A DNA stretch of 64,000 nt from Marsupella aquatica (lineage: Eukaryota; Marchantiophyta). A program made the translations under genes and the position numbers. Every line of letters begins with the position of its first letter. The stretch's first letter is position 1. The notes beneath the pieces are model-generated. The model was not told the DNA's origin. It ran no database searches and was given only the letters and a program-made list of their open reading frames with translations. The stretch spans positions 21,576,001 through 21,640,000 of the forward strand of contig OZ316892.1 of the NCBI GenBank assembly GCA_973895155.1. Direction: 5' to 3'. Of the stretch, positions 10,760 through 22,149 are shown piece by piece.

Positions 10760-13700
10760 GATATGGGGCATACTTTAAGCAATATATATGTATACTGCAT
10801 GAAATTGTGGACAATGAGAAAAATTGTAGAGTGCTGATAAAAAGATAATGCCAATAAAAATATACATGAAGATGGTGGGGTCTACAATTTATACTAACTC
10901 GTGGGGGTATGTCTCTATCTTCCACTACAACTACGTTGGGGCTCTCTTGGACTATGGACCATGATCTGGGAATATACGGCATGACAATGGACCACTTGGG
11001 GTCATTGGGATAGGGTAGGTAAAAGCATTGCTCAAGGTGATGTGGGAAGGCAAAGGGATCTGAGGACCTCCAATTGGAATTGATGACACTATTTGCGGAT
11101 GTCTTCAAACGAGTAAAACCGCATGCATCATCTTCACAAGTACAATTGTGGCCTACAAGATTCATCTTGAACCATTTGCACTTGAATACCACTTCCTCCA
11201 AAGTAGTATGTGCATGGTATTTCACTGTTAGGATTTCCTCAATCTTCCCATAATGGGCTACAATAGAGCAAATGGGATTCATGTCTGACATGCTACTCTA
11301 GGAATCTTGGGTGAACCAACCCATCACCCCACAATCCTGTGTAGTTGCCCTCTTCTCATCAAGTCGTTCCACACAAAAATGTCTCCCCTTTGACCACATG
11401 GCAGTCTGAGTCGTGACTATAAGTAGTGGACCATGAACCAAGGTACGAAGTTTATCTATCACGTTTGGGTAGTGAAATACACTCTCCCCGGTACCCACTA
11501 GGGCATCCACTTCTAACAACTTCTCCTTCATGTATGGGCAAAACTTGGGAAATAACCGTGGGCATCGACTGTTTTGCTTCTCCTCCTCATAAAATGTTGT
11601 CCACTCCCCGACAACCTCGGGTGAGCTATACAACATAAATGTTGTGAGCTGTAAATGCTCTGCTGAGCCTATGAGATGCTCTCCAGATGCCCCAGTGAGT
11701 CTATCATCCTCATAGTCAGCTCTCGTGCCGCCTCATCTATCCATCCCCTAGGAGCACTAGGATCTAGTGTGGCAACTATGTTTGTACAATAAAACATACT
11801 CTCTGCTCCAAGATGACGCTCCGCAATGCTACCTTCCACCCTAGCGCGATTAAAGACATATGACTTCATCACCCCCATATAACGCTCTACCCAATACATC
11901 CATCGACAATGGACTGGGCCTGCAATTGCAACCTCGTGCACTAAATGTATGAGGAAATGAACCTGATCATCAAAAGAATGAGGGAGGGAGTGCCTTCTCC
12001 AACTTGCAGACAACCTCTACTCCAAATATCTCCATAGCAACAATGTCATGAATACTCTTGTACCTCCTTTTGACATACCCATCTTAAGAGCTTACCCAAT
12101 GACCAAAGGGCATCACAAAGTTCCTCACTACCCAATCCAATAATAGCAACTGAAAGAACCTGTTCAAGCAACCGATGATAATCATGTGTCTTCAAGAAAG
12201 ATGGCCATTTTGGAGAGTCCTCCCCCCCAAATGCCTTCCAAAGATTGGTACCATAACCTGTGGGAAACCTCATCGACCCAATACGTCTGTGAAACTCAAT
12301 GCGCTATGACCTTGTCAAAACCCAAGGAGGATGGATGCTAGGGGGAGCACCAAGGGGGTCCAAAGATGGCCAAAAACCCAAAAGACCATGCATCCCCATC
12401 TCCTCACAACTTTCTCTCCAATGGTTATTTTTCTCCCCATATAGATGGCGAATCAATGATTTCCCCACATTCCCCTCAATGTGCATAGGGTCTAACAAGT
12501 GATTAATGGGCATATCTGACCAATATGGCAATTGTGACAATGCAAACAAATGGATCATGGCACATCTGAATAATGGTAATGGATCACTCGGATCCTGAAC
12601 TCTCCCCCATACCTCTCTCCAATATGCTGGATCCTTTTGCTGAGGTTGAGGACAAATATCAGGTTGGCCCTCATCAGTATCATAAAAGAATGGATCACTC
12701 CTCCAAGGATGGTCTGGTGGAAGAGATTTAGTATGACCAATGTAAACAATTTTTTGCAGAGTACTTGATTTGGGCCTGGCCACCCCCTCCAAATCGGGTC
12801 CACATGTAGAGCAAGCTCGATAGCCTGATGTTTGCAATCCAAAAACATATCCAAACCCTGCCCAGTGCATAGAAAACACATTCATAAAATAAGGTTCATC
12901 AAGGCAAAAATCTGCATAATTGCAATTAAATGCAAGGTTTAGGTACTAGAGGAAATAAGGGTTTACCATACCTGGTAAATCATGCATGGTCCACATAAGG
13001 ATGGCCTTTAGAGTAAATGCGCGGGATAAACCTCCTGTGTTGTGACCCCTGGTATGCAACTCCCGTTTTTATAAGGCAAGTTTTAATTCCTTATAATGGC
13101 CTTGTATCCAATTGACCATCTTAGATTTCATTTTAGTCTACTAAAGCCTTGTACCTCTGAACTCAAGGAATCCAAAACTGTAACTTAAAAAAACCAAACA
13201 TGTTATGATGTACAAAAAGTTGATCAAAACCAAATTATATGAGTTTTTTTTAATACAAGGGTCTACATCCAAACTAGCCAGCATTTTAGGATTTTTATTA
13301 AAATTTTAAAAATCTTTTAATAAAAATTACAACATGTGTAGGAATGTTTTTTAATTTCATATGGAAAATGAAGAAAACCAAACCTTTTATATGACTTGAA
13401 AATTTTAAAAGAGGAAAACCCAGGTTTTTTCAAATTTTAATTATTTTGTATAGCCAACTTTTTAGTCCATATAAAAATGTAGACCCCTGTCTATTATATA
13501 AGAGTTGCGTACCCGGGGTTGTGACGCCCATCATAACAATCCACTCCTCTCCACAGTTGTATCAACTCATCAATCAATGGCTGCAAGTACACATCAATCT
13601 TTTTAACCTGCTTAGGACCCGGAATAATCATGGAGAGTAGTAGGTGACCTTTCTTCATAGCCATCCAAGGAGGGATGTTGTAGTTTGTCAACACTACTGG

Positions 13701-14583
13701 CCACACTGAATATGGTTTGGCTTTTCCTGTCAATGCAAAAGGGTTGATACCGTCTGCTGCCAAGCCTAGTTGAACATGTCGTGGGTCAATTTGAACTCTC
13801 CCCATCTATCCTCTACAAATCGATTGGCAGGAGAGTCAACCATCATCCGCATGGCACTAGAGGGTACAACCATATCAGAATGATTTTGTGAGTGTCATAC
13901 CATCATCTCAGCCAACTCTCCACATCGGAATTGATGTCGCAATCAAGGGATAAGAGGAAAGTACCTCATAACCTTTTGCGGTACCTTCCCCGTCAACATG
14001 TCATCACAGTACCGTGGCTTCTAACATTTAGGACATGTAGTGGCATTTTCATGCTCATGGTCCCTAAAAAGAATGCAATCATCCACACATGCATGTATCA
14101 CCTCATACTTCAGGCCAATGGACCTCAACACCTGTTTAGCCTCTTTCCAAGAGGCTGGCATTGCGTTGCCTACTGGCAAAATACGATCATGCAAGGTACG
14201 GAAAACATCATCCAAAAGTAGATTGCTTGCCCCATGTGTTTGCTGCAAGTTGAGCAACAACATTATTGATGAGAGCCGAGATAACCTACTCCCCTCGAAT
14301 ATGCGAGTACGGCATGACGTTGCGCCTCCTCCCATTAATTGCTTGTCTTGGGACCCCCTAGAAGGATGTGGATGACTAGTCCTTTCATGGGTTGAACCAA
14401 TGTCCTCCAAACCAATGTCATCATGATCATCATAGAATTGGTCCATGAGCTCATCCATGGCCCTCTCCTCATCAAGATGGTCTTGGATAGGATCATCACC
14501 ATCATGTCGTACCCCATCCTCTTGCCTTTGCGGTTCATGCCCATGGTTGGCCACCATGGCCTCAACAAGGTGTTGTCGCATAG
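10760..14583 (-). pseudogene. CACTA transposase (TNP2-type), disrupted
   Basis: Minus-strand coding segments in order. 14583-14021 has KYEVIHACVDDCILFRDHE, matching the TNP2 N-terminal 'YEKIHACPNDCMLFR' block, then a Cys pair with a stop just after. 13805-13526 has RHVQLGLAADGINPF and VVLTNYNIPPWM; 13038-12974 continues with LKAILMWTMHDLPG. After a probable intron, 12865-12304 has PPDHPWR and LDPMHIEGNVGKSL (the TNP2 'MHIEKNV' motif). 12273-11669 is DUF4218 (HCRWMYWVERYMGVMKSYV), and 11636-10760 is DUF4216 (VFKCKWF, DPKW). Stops near 12304 and 12046, a frameshift between 11669 and 11636, and an inserted MITE make it non-functional. Confidence 0.88.
13047..13517. mobile_element. 471-bp MITE in the TNP2 coding region
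   Basis: Terminal inverted repeats CCCTGGTATGCAACTC and GAGTTGCGTACCCGGG, flanked by 8-bp GTTGTGAC on both sides (13039-13046 and 13518-13525). Removing it joins the TNP2 frame (CYDGRHN to the TGGLSRAFTLK block), which confirms the borders. The interior is AT-rich and non-coding. The CCC-GGTA start and 8-bp duplication resemble the 7349-8377 element, suggesting hAT-type mobilisation. Confidence 0.88.
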
Positions 14584-14640
14584 CTTGTGATATTACCCCA
14601 ATATCAGGCGTTACATATTGATTCTATCATACAACATCAA

Positions 14641-16081
14641 TTAATTAATCTCATCAACACATGCACTACTGAACAACATCATTCTCATGTAAACATGTAA
14701 AATAAACTGACATATATATATACATGTATGTAAGTCCAAGAAACTATCATGGACGACAACGCAAGGACAATTTTGGTGCATCCACTCATACTCACACAAT
14801 AACTCCTCACCAGCTCTAATGGTCCTAACAGCTACTGTCATGATATGGTTGTCCATATGTTTCACAAAATATGGATGTCTAGGTGGACCAAACATTTGAA
14901 TCCACTCTAAATTAGCCTCCAAACCTCTATCTCTACCTGTGGTACTATTGATGTACCCTGCTAAATTACCGTTCCGAATAGGGTCACCATCAATCATCCG
15001 GCAATGCCACGGCCTAGTGAAGACCTCATCCGGGTTTGAGTCCATCCTTAATGCATACAGCCCCCAACTTGGGTGTTGACGCAACAAAATATTCCAACTC
15101 TTGGAGTTATATACAGCCCCAATGTAAGGAAAGAGGTGCTCTCCATCATAACCACGTCTCCATGGCTTTGGAGGGACCACAATATCCTCCAAAGCAAAAA
15201 GACCATATCCTATATCAGGACCAATAGAGGATGCCTTCACTATCCAAGGGCAACCCCATATCTGAACTGGTTCATCTGTAGGAATAAAATCTGGAAATTT
15301 GAAGATACTTGGAGAAAAGTCCTTCAAAACTTCGGCAGCCCTACCAGTGAGATAGGATAGTCCAAACCTGCCCTCAACGCAAATATAATCTACATTGCCG
15401 GCTGGTCGATCACTAGTACCTAACACCTCCTCTTGGCTGTCTACCTGGTCCAGTGGTCCATACTGCCGTCTATGTCTACAAGATCGTGGTCGTGTACGTA
15501 TGACCCTAGTAGTCACAACCTCGGGCCGAGAGACCGGTTCCCCCTCTACATGCTCATGTGTGGGCACGGGAGTGGGGATAGGAGCAAGTGGGCTAAGAGG
15601 CATTTGGGCAGGAGGAACTGCAAGCAACTCCCTGGCCCTTGCTAGAAACCCTTCCAACCACACAGCTTCAGGAACCAAAGGAGGTGGGGGCCTACGAGGC
15701 ACCTATTTCAACACACGTACAATGGTTTTACACAAATCAATAAATTAAGTAGTGGGATGTAAATGCAAGATAATTAAGCAATACCCTAAATTGGAATGCA
15801 TATATGGAATGAATAGGGGACATAAACATATATCTGTACCTGCCTAGGCAAATACCTTGGCATATCACCCTCGTGGTGGCCATAGTTCTTGATGTGCTCA
15901 CAAGTCTCCCACGCATGTCAATCCACAAGTCCCTTACATCTCACACACCAGCAAGGTATGGGTCCTAGTGGAGCACGAGGACAATCTGGAGGAGGGGTTG
16001 GAGGAACCTCCCCCTCAGACGAGCTCGTGTCTGAGTCTGAATCTGACGTTGAACTATCAGAAGTAGACATTTGCATGCATG
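14641..16081 (-). pseudogene. SET-domain module, probable N-terminal part of the CACTA transposase
   Basis: Predicted exon A (16081-about 15839) begins MSTSDSSTSDSD, is acidic, and carries PCWCVRCKG plus CEHIKNYG, a Cys/His pattern like the N-terminus of CACTA transposases; one TGA replaces an expected Trp. A GT..AG intron (about 15838-15703) leads to exon B. Counting from the exon start, residues about 156-307 read as a SET domain: GYGLFALEDI (165-174), NGNLAGYINS (244-253) and RTIRAGEELLCEYEW (293-307). The last two match the NxxxxxN and GEEL..Y motifs that form the S-adenosylmethionine and substrate site, but the usual His after the second Asn is Ser. TNP2 coding resumes 60 bp downstream on the same strand, so a single spliced SET-TNP2 protein is plausible. 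An independent captured gene is the alternative. Confidence 0.72.
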
Positions 16082-16380
16082 AAGTACACTCATTCATGTA
16101 AGCTGCATAAAAGAAGACAAGTGTTGGAGTATCAAAATAGAATTAATTAATGCATGAGATACAAAAGTCCTGTTGTACCTCAATGATACCCGCGCTTTGC
16201 CAGCCTATTGTGTCATATTTATTACACACAAGGTGTGGGACATCCAAAATCTCTGCATATATGGGTGAGCATTTTGCTAATGAGCATACATAATCTGTAA
16301 GTGCAAAAGAGTGTAGGAAGAACACACCACATATAAAAAATGCCAACATACAAATTAAGTGTAAATGATGCGGCTCTTGA

Positions 16381-17093
16381 AGCGGGGACATCATACCTCC
16401 TGGATGTGTGGTCTCACACTATGCATAGTGCATTGTCCAAAACAAAACCTACCTACCCCCTCACAAACATTGAACCACCCCTCCAAACGCAAGGTACTGT
16501 GCATCAAACACAACCATTAGCCTAATATATGGAGGTTGAACCTTATCCTAAGAAAAGTTGTAACCTTATCCTAGTAAAACCCCATAACCCTAAACCCATA
16601 AACCCCTCCAAAGAAATGATCCAAATAGCTTTCACCCAGAAATGGTTCGTACAAAAACTTCTTGTAGTATTTTGTCTATCATATATCATAGTATTGAGTT
16701 CCCATCACCACAACCATCCCTAAACTTGCAAGGAACTTGCAAGAGGACATCATACCTCCTGGATGCGCGGTTTCATGCATAGTGCATTGTCCAAAATTGA
16801 AACCTCCCTACCCCCTCAAAAAAAATTTAACCACCCCTCCAAAAGCAAGGTACTACACATCAAATCCAAACACAAAGATTAGCCTAATGGAGGGGTTTAA
16901 TATTATCCTAACAAAAGGTATAATGTTATACTAATAAAACCTCTACGTACACCCATAATCCCCTATAGAGAAATGAAACAAAAGGCTTTCACCCGAAAAT
17001 GGTTCATACAAAAACTTCTTGTAGTATTTTCTTGATCCTATATTACATATCATAGTATTGAGCCCATCACCATAACCACCCCTAAAACACCAA
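16381..17093. repeat. Two-copy tandem duplication, period 357 bp
   Basis: Both units begin near GACATCATACCTCCTGGATG (16388 and 16745). They share the 'GCATAGTGCATTGTCCAAAA', 'ACCACCCCTCCAAA' and 'TACAAAAACTTCTTGTAGTA' blocks and differ by small changes. Non-coding, inside the CACTA-like region upstream of the SET exon. Confidence 0.85.
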
Positions 17094-17405
17094 GACTCTA
17101 TACACAATTGCATCATTAATTAGAGCCCAATATATTAAGCATGCAAGACCATAGCTTATCAGAAAAATTACATAGTCTGGTACAAACCCCAAAAGTTGTT
17201 CTCTGCAACAAAGAAACTTGCAAGAGGTCCCTCTACATGCATGACACGTTCACTGTCCAGTTCACATATGTAGAGCCCTACAAAACGCCGATTCATATAT
17301 GAAATCAAATAATAACTCCAACCATGTGCCCTTACCCCATACAAAACCTAATATCCTAAATTATACTCTAAACCCTCCAATCCCATACCCAACCCAAATT
17401 CAAAA

Positions 17406-17660
17406 CATTATATTGGACCCCCTTTGGGAAAGCCAAGAGGTATCCGATATAACTTCATGAGAGATCCGATGCAATAGGAAACGGGCCACACTTGGTAAAT
17501 ACACGGCCACAAGAAAAGGAGGAGGGGTCCAAAGTAGATAGTTTTGGAAAGTCCGATTGTGTGTCCGATACCTGTGGTTTTGCAAAGTCCAAAACAAAAA
17601 GAATCGGAAGCAGCAGGTTTCGTTTTGGAAAAAAGAACCGATGTAGGTGTGAAGACCCGC
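17406..17660. repeat. Internal TCCGAT motif cluster
   Basis: Repeated TCCGAT/ATCGGA sites (for example TATCCGATATAAC, TGTGTCCGATACC) like those at 10.2-10.7 kb. The cluster lies just upstream of the plus-strand ORF at 17733 and may be its promoter-proximal region or a displaced subterminal block. Confidence 0.65.
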
Positions 17661-17732
17661 GCATCGGGCCCCGTTTTGCACTTGGTGTTTTTCAAATTTT
17701 TTGAAGCTGGATGAAGGAGGAGAGCTTGAAGG

Positions 17733-18760
17733 AGGAGGAGAGATGGATGGGGGTGGGGGATCAGGTGGTGGGGGAGAGCAAGGGGGACCATCCCAGCCAT
17801 ACAATGAGGTTATGCAGGACATTTTCGTGGCCAAGGCAGGGCTAAGTGTGGAGGACGCGAGAGAGTAGTCCCACTCCTCCAAACGCTGATTGATGCCTCT
17901 CGGCGTGAGGTAGAGAAGACTGCTGCTGCAAGCATTGCAAGTGAGAAGGAGCCAAAGAAGAGGAAGAAAGAGGCAAAGAGAGGCAAGGGGGATGCAGAGG
18001 AGATAGCGTCTCCAAGAAATCAAGAGAAAAAGCTTTGAAAAGAAAGGGCAATTGAGAAGTTGCGATTGGAGGAGCAGAGGCAAAAGGAGGCAAAGAGAGC
18101 TCTCAGGCCTGAGCTAGCTCTCAATTCGGGTGGTGGTCCATTGCCTAAGAGCTACCATCTATTCCAAAGCCAATTCAAGCAGGTGCTGAGGGCCAATTTG
18201 GGGCCACTGGATTACTGGGGCAAGAAGAAGGAGGTAAGAGAAATTGAGAATCAGAGAGCAGGTGAAGGAACGGTTCAGGAACGGGGCCTACATTGATGAC
18301 AGGTTCCTAAACAAACGAATTTCAGCATCACTCCCAAACATGCGCAATCATCAGCGAGAGAAATTCAGAAAGTACCTTGGAGATATGGCAGTGGATGCAG
18401 AGGTGATCAGGGAGGGGAGGGTTGTCCAGACAATGTTTCCCCCGATGAGTGGGCGGCTTGGCTTGAGGAGGAACTCTCAGTCCGAGCCTGGCTGAAAAGA
18501 AGACATTGGGACAATGAAATTAGGCTGGCAGAGGAGAAGCGAAAGGCTAGGGAGAATGTTGATATCCTCCCCCTTCAACAAAACCTGCAACAATGGGCAG
18601 CTCAGGCAGCAAGACTCCCCAAACCACCAAGGCACATCATAGCAGCATTGGAGAGAGTGTAGAGGAGGCCAACCATCACTCACCGGATGGGGCAAGGCGG
18701 CTCCAATCGATTGAAGGCTGAGTTTGTAAGTGCCCTCCCTCTCCTCCCCACCTTGACTCC
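17733..18760 (+). pseudogene. Second ORF of the CACTA-like element, decayed
   Basis: Starts with ATG at 17733 giving a Gly-rich segment, then switches frame several times. Visible pieces: VEKTAAASIASEKEPKK, a Lys/Arg-rich helix EKLRLEEQRQKEAKR, a segment with VLRANLGPLDYWGKK, then GAYIDDRFLNKRISASL and FRKYLGDMA, and an acidic piece DEWAAWLEEELSVRAW. A GT donor at about 18727 (TTTGTAAGTGCC) matches the splice context of a paralogous remnant at 22947. It resembles the accessory DNA-binding ORF of CACTA transposons, but family assignment is inference. At least three frameshifts or stops. Confidence 0.55.
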
Positions 18761-18779
18761 CTGATCACCTGACTCCTCG

Positions 18780-19107
18780 CTCGGGGGGGTCACTTCCACG
18801 GAAGTGACACATCACGTGCGACGAAGTATAGGCCCATTTAAATGGGTGTGACGGAAGACTTCCAAAGTTTGGTGGAAGAACACATAGGGCATGTTTTATT
18901 GATTGGTCGACTTTAAAGAACACATAGGCCTATTTAATTGCAAAAAATACTTTCTATAAAGTTTTTAGGGGTTTTTTAATAAAAAATGACAAAATTTTAA
19001 GAAAGAAAGGGCTTTGCAAAAAAATATTTTTCACTTTAAAGTTAGGGGGGTCAAACCCTAAAACGTCGCACGCGATGTATGACCCTCCATATAGTGACCC
19101 CCCCGAG
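18780..19107 (+). mobile_element. CTCGGGGG MITE, copy A (328 bp)
   Basis: Ends CTCGGGGGGGTCACTTCC and GTGACCCCCCCGAG, with perfect 8-bp ACTCCTCG duplications (18772-18779 and 19108-19115). Copies B (39673-39969) and C (55705-56001) share the ends and subterminal CGTCGCACG/CACGTGCGACGAA blocks. No coding capacity. Confidence 0.95.
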
Positions 19108-19189
19108 ACTCCTCGCACAAACAATGAGTTGTTTGTGCCTTATGTTTTTTGTTTAAACCCTTTGCAAAACTCGTTTTTGCTCTCGGGCC

Positions 19190-19330
19190 TGTTCTTTCCG
19201 ATACTCATCCGATAGGTTTTGCATCGGAAGCAGCATCAGACACCGTGTTATGCCATTTTGCCTGTTACGCATCTGATAGACGTCCGATGCTGGCTGTATC
19301 GGACTTTGCATCGGACCCCTCGGCGACGTG
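19190..19330. repeat. TCCGAT motif cluster, right side
   Basis: Six or more copies of TCCGAT/ATCGGA in 140 bp (TTTCCGATACTCATCCGAT, GCATCGGACCCC). Taken as the right subterminal block of the CACTA-like element. No clear TAGTG terminus follows. Confidence 0.65.
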
Positions 19331-19419
19331 ATACAAACCAAGATTTCCTACAAAATCAAAGATTTTCAAGCGCAAAATCAAAACATCTCAAACTTTGACT
19401 AGTGAACCTTACAAAATGA

Positions 19420-21380
19420 GGTAAAATGACATTTTGTATCACCAAGTTTTATGGAGGCAATACGAAATATGATACGGGGCATCACATTTCACATTCCTTA
19501 ACAAGTAAATTCGATGTGATTGCTTTATCAATAGAGAATATTCCAAAAAGATACCAACTATGGTCAAGTTAACCCATTAATAATTGTACTATGGTAAAAC
19601 TTAACTCGACCACAGTACAAACTAAACTAGGCTGAATCTGAAAAGTATATATAAAGGACCACAAAAAATAATTAGCTTCATAATTTTATTTTGTGTCCTC
19701 TAACCCATGTTACTCCTTCCTCAATGTTGAAAGCAATTGTCCATACAAACCCGGATTCAACAAGGTCACCGACTAAAATGCTAGTAGTTATCCTCACTTA
19801 TCCTCCTTTTCCTTTACTTCAAACCCAAATCTGATTCTTTGTATCACATTTCAGATTCTTAATGTTACTTTACCATTCAAAAGTGATAGAGTACTCTTGA
19901 AAGCAAAACCCAAATCTGATACGCTGTATCATATTTTGGATTCCTAAAGGGTTGAAAGAGGTATTAGTTTGAGTGGGAAATGAGGGTATTGGGCTTGAGA
20001 ATTAGATTTTGGATATACTTGCTTGAACAATCCAAAATCTGATACGTGTATCAGATTTTGTATTCTTTATAGAGATTTTGTAATTTTGTTTTGGTGATCA
20101 TCCTTTGCATTCCAATGCAAATTCCTGGTCATTTTGAATCTGGTGTCGGTATTCCTATATCCAATGCTCTCATCACGGACGAGACTTGCTTTCTCTCTGT
20201 TCTAAATTGAACAAATGCTTCCGGGGATCCTAAAGGTGAGCCAATCTGACTTCGTTGACATGGAAAACTGAGTAGACAACGTTTATCTGGTTTAGTGGGT
20301 GAGACGTAATATGAAGAAATGTCTTTGTCACTTCCCTCTGAATCGGAGTCTTTAATGTCTACTTGGGGCTCCACTCGCTCAGAGGGTGGAAGTTTGGCTT
20401 GCAAATGAGAAGGAATAAATCTATGAACAACCCCGGGGGAGGATTGGATGTAACTAGCAATGCTTTCTTATGACTCAGAGCTAGTCATGGTTATCATAAA
20501 CTCTATACAACCCAGGTTTCCTCACAGGATGTGCCTCTACGACTGTTTAAAGACTACAAAATTTTCAAAATCTTGAGCACCCCACAAATGAAAAATATGA
20601 AGGTCCTATGAAAGTGAAGCTCAAAATTTGATGACGGACCATGCTTTTATAGTTTTGGGGTTGTGTTTGCCACGTGGCATAGCTTGATTGGTTTTCACTA
20701 AGAGACAAAATATAGAAATGATCTGGTTTCCAGAATTTTGAGAGCATTATGATCCAGGTATCATGGTTAGGATTATACTCAATGTTTTGCTTCTAGTGAC
20801 AAATGGACTGACCAGGTGTTTTGATAGGAGGTTTTTGTATGTTTGCAATAATTCTGATCTGTGTATCATGATTGTAATTCCTCTCAAGGTTTGGAGGACT
20901 GGAAAATAATTTAAAGCATGTTTTTGAAGATGTGTTTTGAGTTTGGGAACCCAACAATCCAAGGATCACAAATTAATTGAATTCCTCCCATTATTTTATG
21001 CGATAGAAAATTATTTGTATTTTCAATGGGTAGTTTTGTGTATTGGCAACAATCCATGATCCGTGGATCATGGTTGGGATTAGGTTTGATGGTTTGAATC
21101 GTGCAACAGTGTCATTTAGTTATGAGTCTTAGCTTAACCGGAAGTGAGTTAAAGTAACTGACTATGGATGTAACTGCGCAGTTGCATGGTAGTCCCCAAA
21201 CCTTGGGTTCACATGACAATCAAATTTGGAGTTTTGGGTATCTTTCAATTCATAAATTATTACTGTTATTTTGAATTTGTTGTCAAACATCGTTTGGGCA
21301 GGTTGCAAAAGTCAATTCGTAAACTGAATCCAAAATTTGATACGTGGTATCACTTTTGGTATGTGAAAAGTTAAGCGTAC
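19420..21380. repeat. Dispersed TGATAC-GTATCA palindromes
   Basis: About ten imperfect palindromes of 16-26 bp of the form AATCTGATACGTGTATCAGA, at roughly 19468, 19835, 19910, 20035, 20750, 20855, 21055 and 21335. They are dispersed through AT-rich DNA, not in tandem. Similar dispersed palindromes define subterminal regions of plant DNA transposons. Confidence 0.7.
20129..20488 (-). pseudogene. Unidentified ORF with early stop
   Basis: An ATG at 20488 opens a frame stopped after six codons by TAA and then open to 20129 (about 112 more residues). The sequence is hydrophilic, with an acidic run DSDSEGSDKDISSYY and several Ser-Pro sites, and has normal protein-like composition. I do not recognise a family. 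It lies on the same strand as the ORF at 22138 and a TATA box at 22.36 kb, so both may belong to one decayed unit. Confidence 0.4.
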
Positions 21381-21702
21381 TGTTGCTCATCATAAAAAAA
21401 TTAGTTTTTGGTCAAAATCTTGAGTTTGGAAACAATTGCAAAAATTTATCTAACACATTTTATTTTTCCAAATGTGTGTATTCTAGTCTCTAGTCTCTCG
21501 CAAAACATGACATCCAAATATTTTATTTCCAGATCATTAGTTTAGCTCCCAAAACGTCACTAGGCGCAATACGAAAACTGATCCATTTCTTAATTTTTTT
21601 TCAAAAAAGCTTGTTTTAACAAAAAAACATGTTTTGTATCACCATTTTTTGCAAAATCTGAAGAGGCTTCTCGTTTGGTGGTCACACTTCTCGTTTGGTT
21701 CG

Positions 21703-22138
21703 TCAACGTGTTACTAAAATCAAAATAATAATTCTAACTATAACAAGGGTAGTGGGTATTAAGAAAGGTTCAGGTGAAACTAAAATACTGTGAAACCCTA
21801 CTTCACCATACTTGCGGACCAACACATCACGGAAATTAGTTTTCTTACGACATATGATCCTAATATCTCCAAGAGAAAATGAAACAGGAATATCATCTGG
21901 ACTCCTATTCAAATCCATGACTTCAATAAAGGACAAAGATAATACATTCTCACTCCTCACGGTACGACACTACTCGGTATATTATCGGCTCGTTAGAAAC
22001 TATAACAGTAGTTATAAACTGAGCTCCAAAATGATAGGTTAAATGTTGTCTCATAGATGGTTTGTCTAAAAGATGGACTCTAATCAAAAATGGATTACGA
22101 AGGGGAAGATCAGGGATAATTCTCTCTCCTGGATTCAT
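21703..22138 (-). pseudogene. Unidentified ORF with one frameshift
   Basis: ATG at 22138 (MNPGERIIPDLPLRNPF) is open to about 21950. A one-step frame change near 21957 joins the frame 21956-21703, which contains DLNRSPDDIPVSFSLGD and FRDVLVRKYGEVGF. Together they make about 140 residues. No known domain recognised. A TATA box lies about 220 bp upstream on the same strand. It could be part of an old viral-like or transposon unit, but I have no motif that settles this. Confidence 0.45.
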
Positions 22139-22149
22139 GATGCCTCTCC

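Larger units (their letters stand above)
10203..19330 (-). mobile_element. Probable CACTA (En/Spm) transposon, ends not proven
   Basis: A minus-strand TNP2/DUF4218/DUF4216 transposase is the core. Dispersed TATCGGAC/GTCCGATA motifs cluster at both sides (10220-10680, 17406-17660 and 19190-19330), as expected for CACTA subterminal repeats. The left limit is placed at a CACTAAACAC sequence at 10203. I did not find a matching TAGTG end or a 3-bp duplication, so the borders are tentative. It has been entered by TIR elements at 13047-13517 and 18780-19107. Confidence 0.6.

Noticed and set aside
17400-18083. Long minus-strand Leu/Ser/Pro-rich frame (227 codons)
   Set aside because: It is antisense to the Gly/Glu/Lys-rich plus-strand CACTA accessory ORF; the composition is explained by reading purine-rich coding DNA backwards.
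10203-19410. Exact CACTA...TAGTG termini for the CACTA-like element
   Set aside because: CACTAAACAC at 10203 has no convincing partner; TAGTG occurrences near 19396 and 20293 do not extend into matching inverted repeats or a 3-bp duplication, so borders are left tentative.
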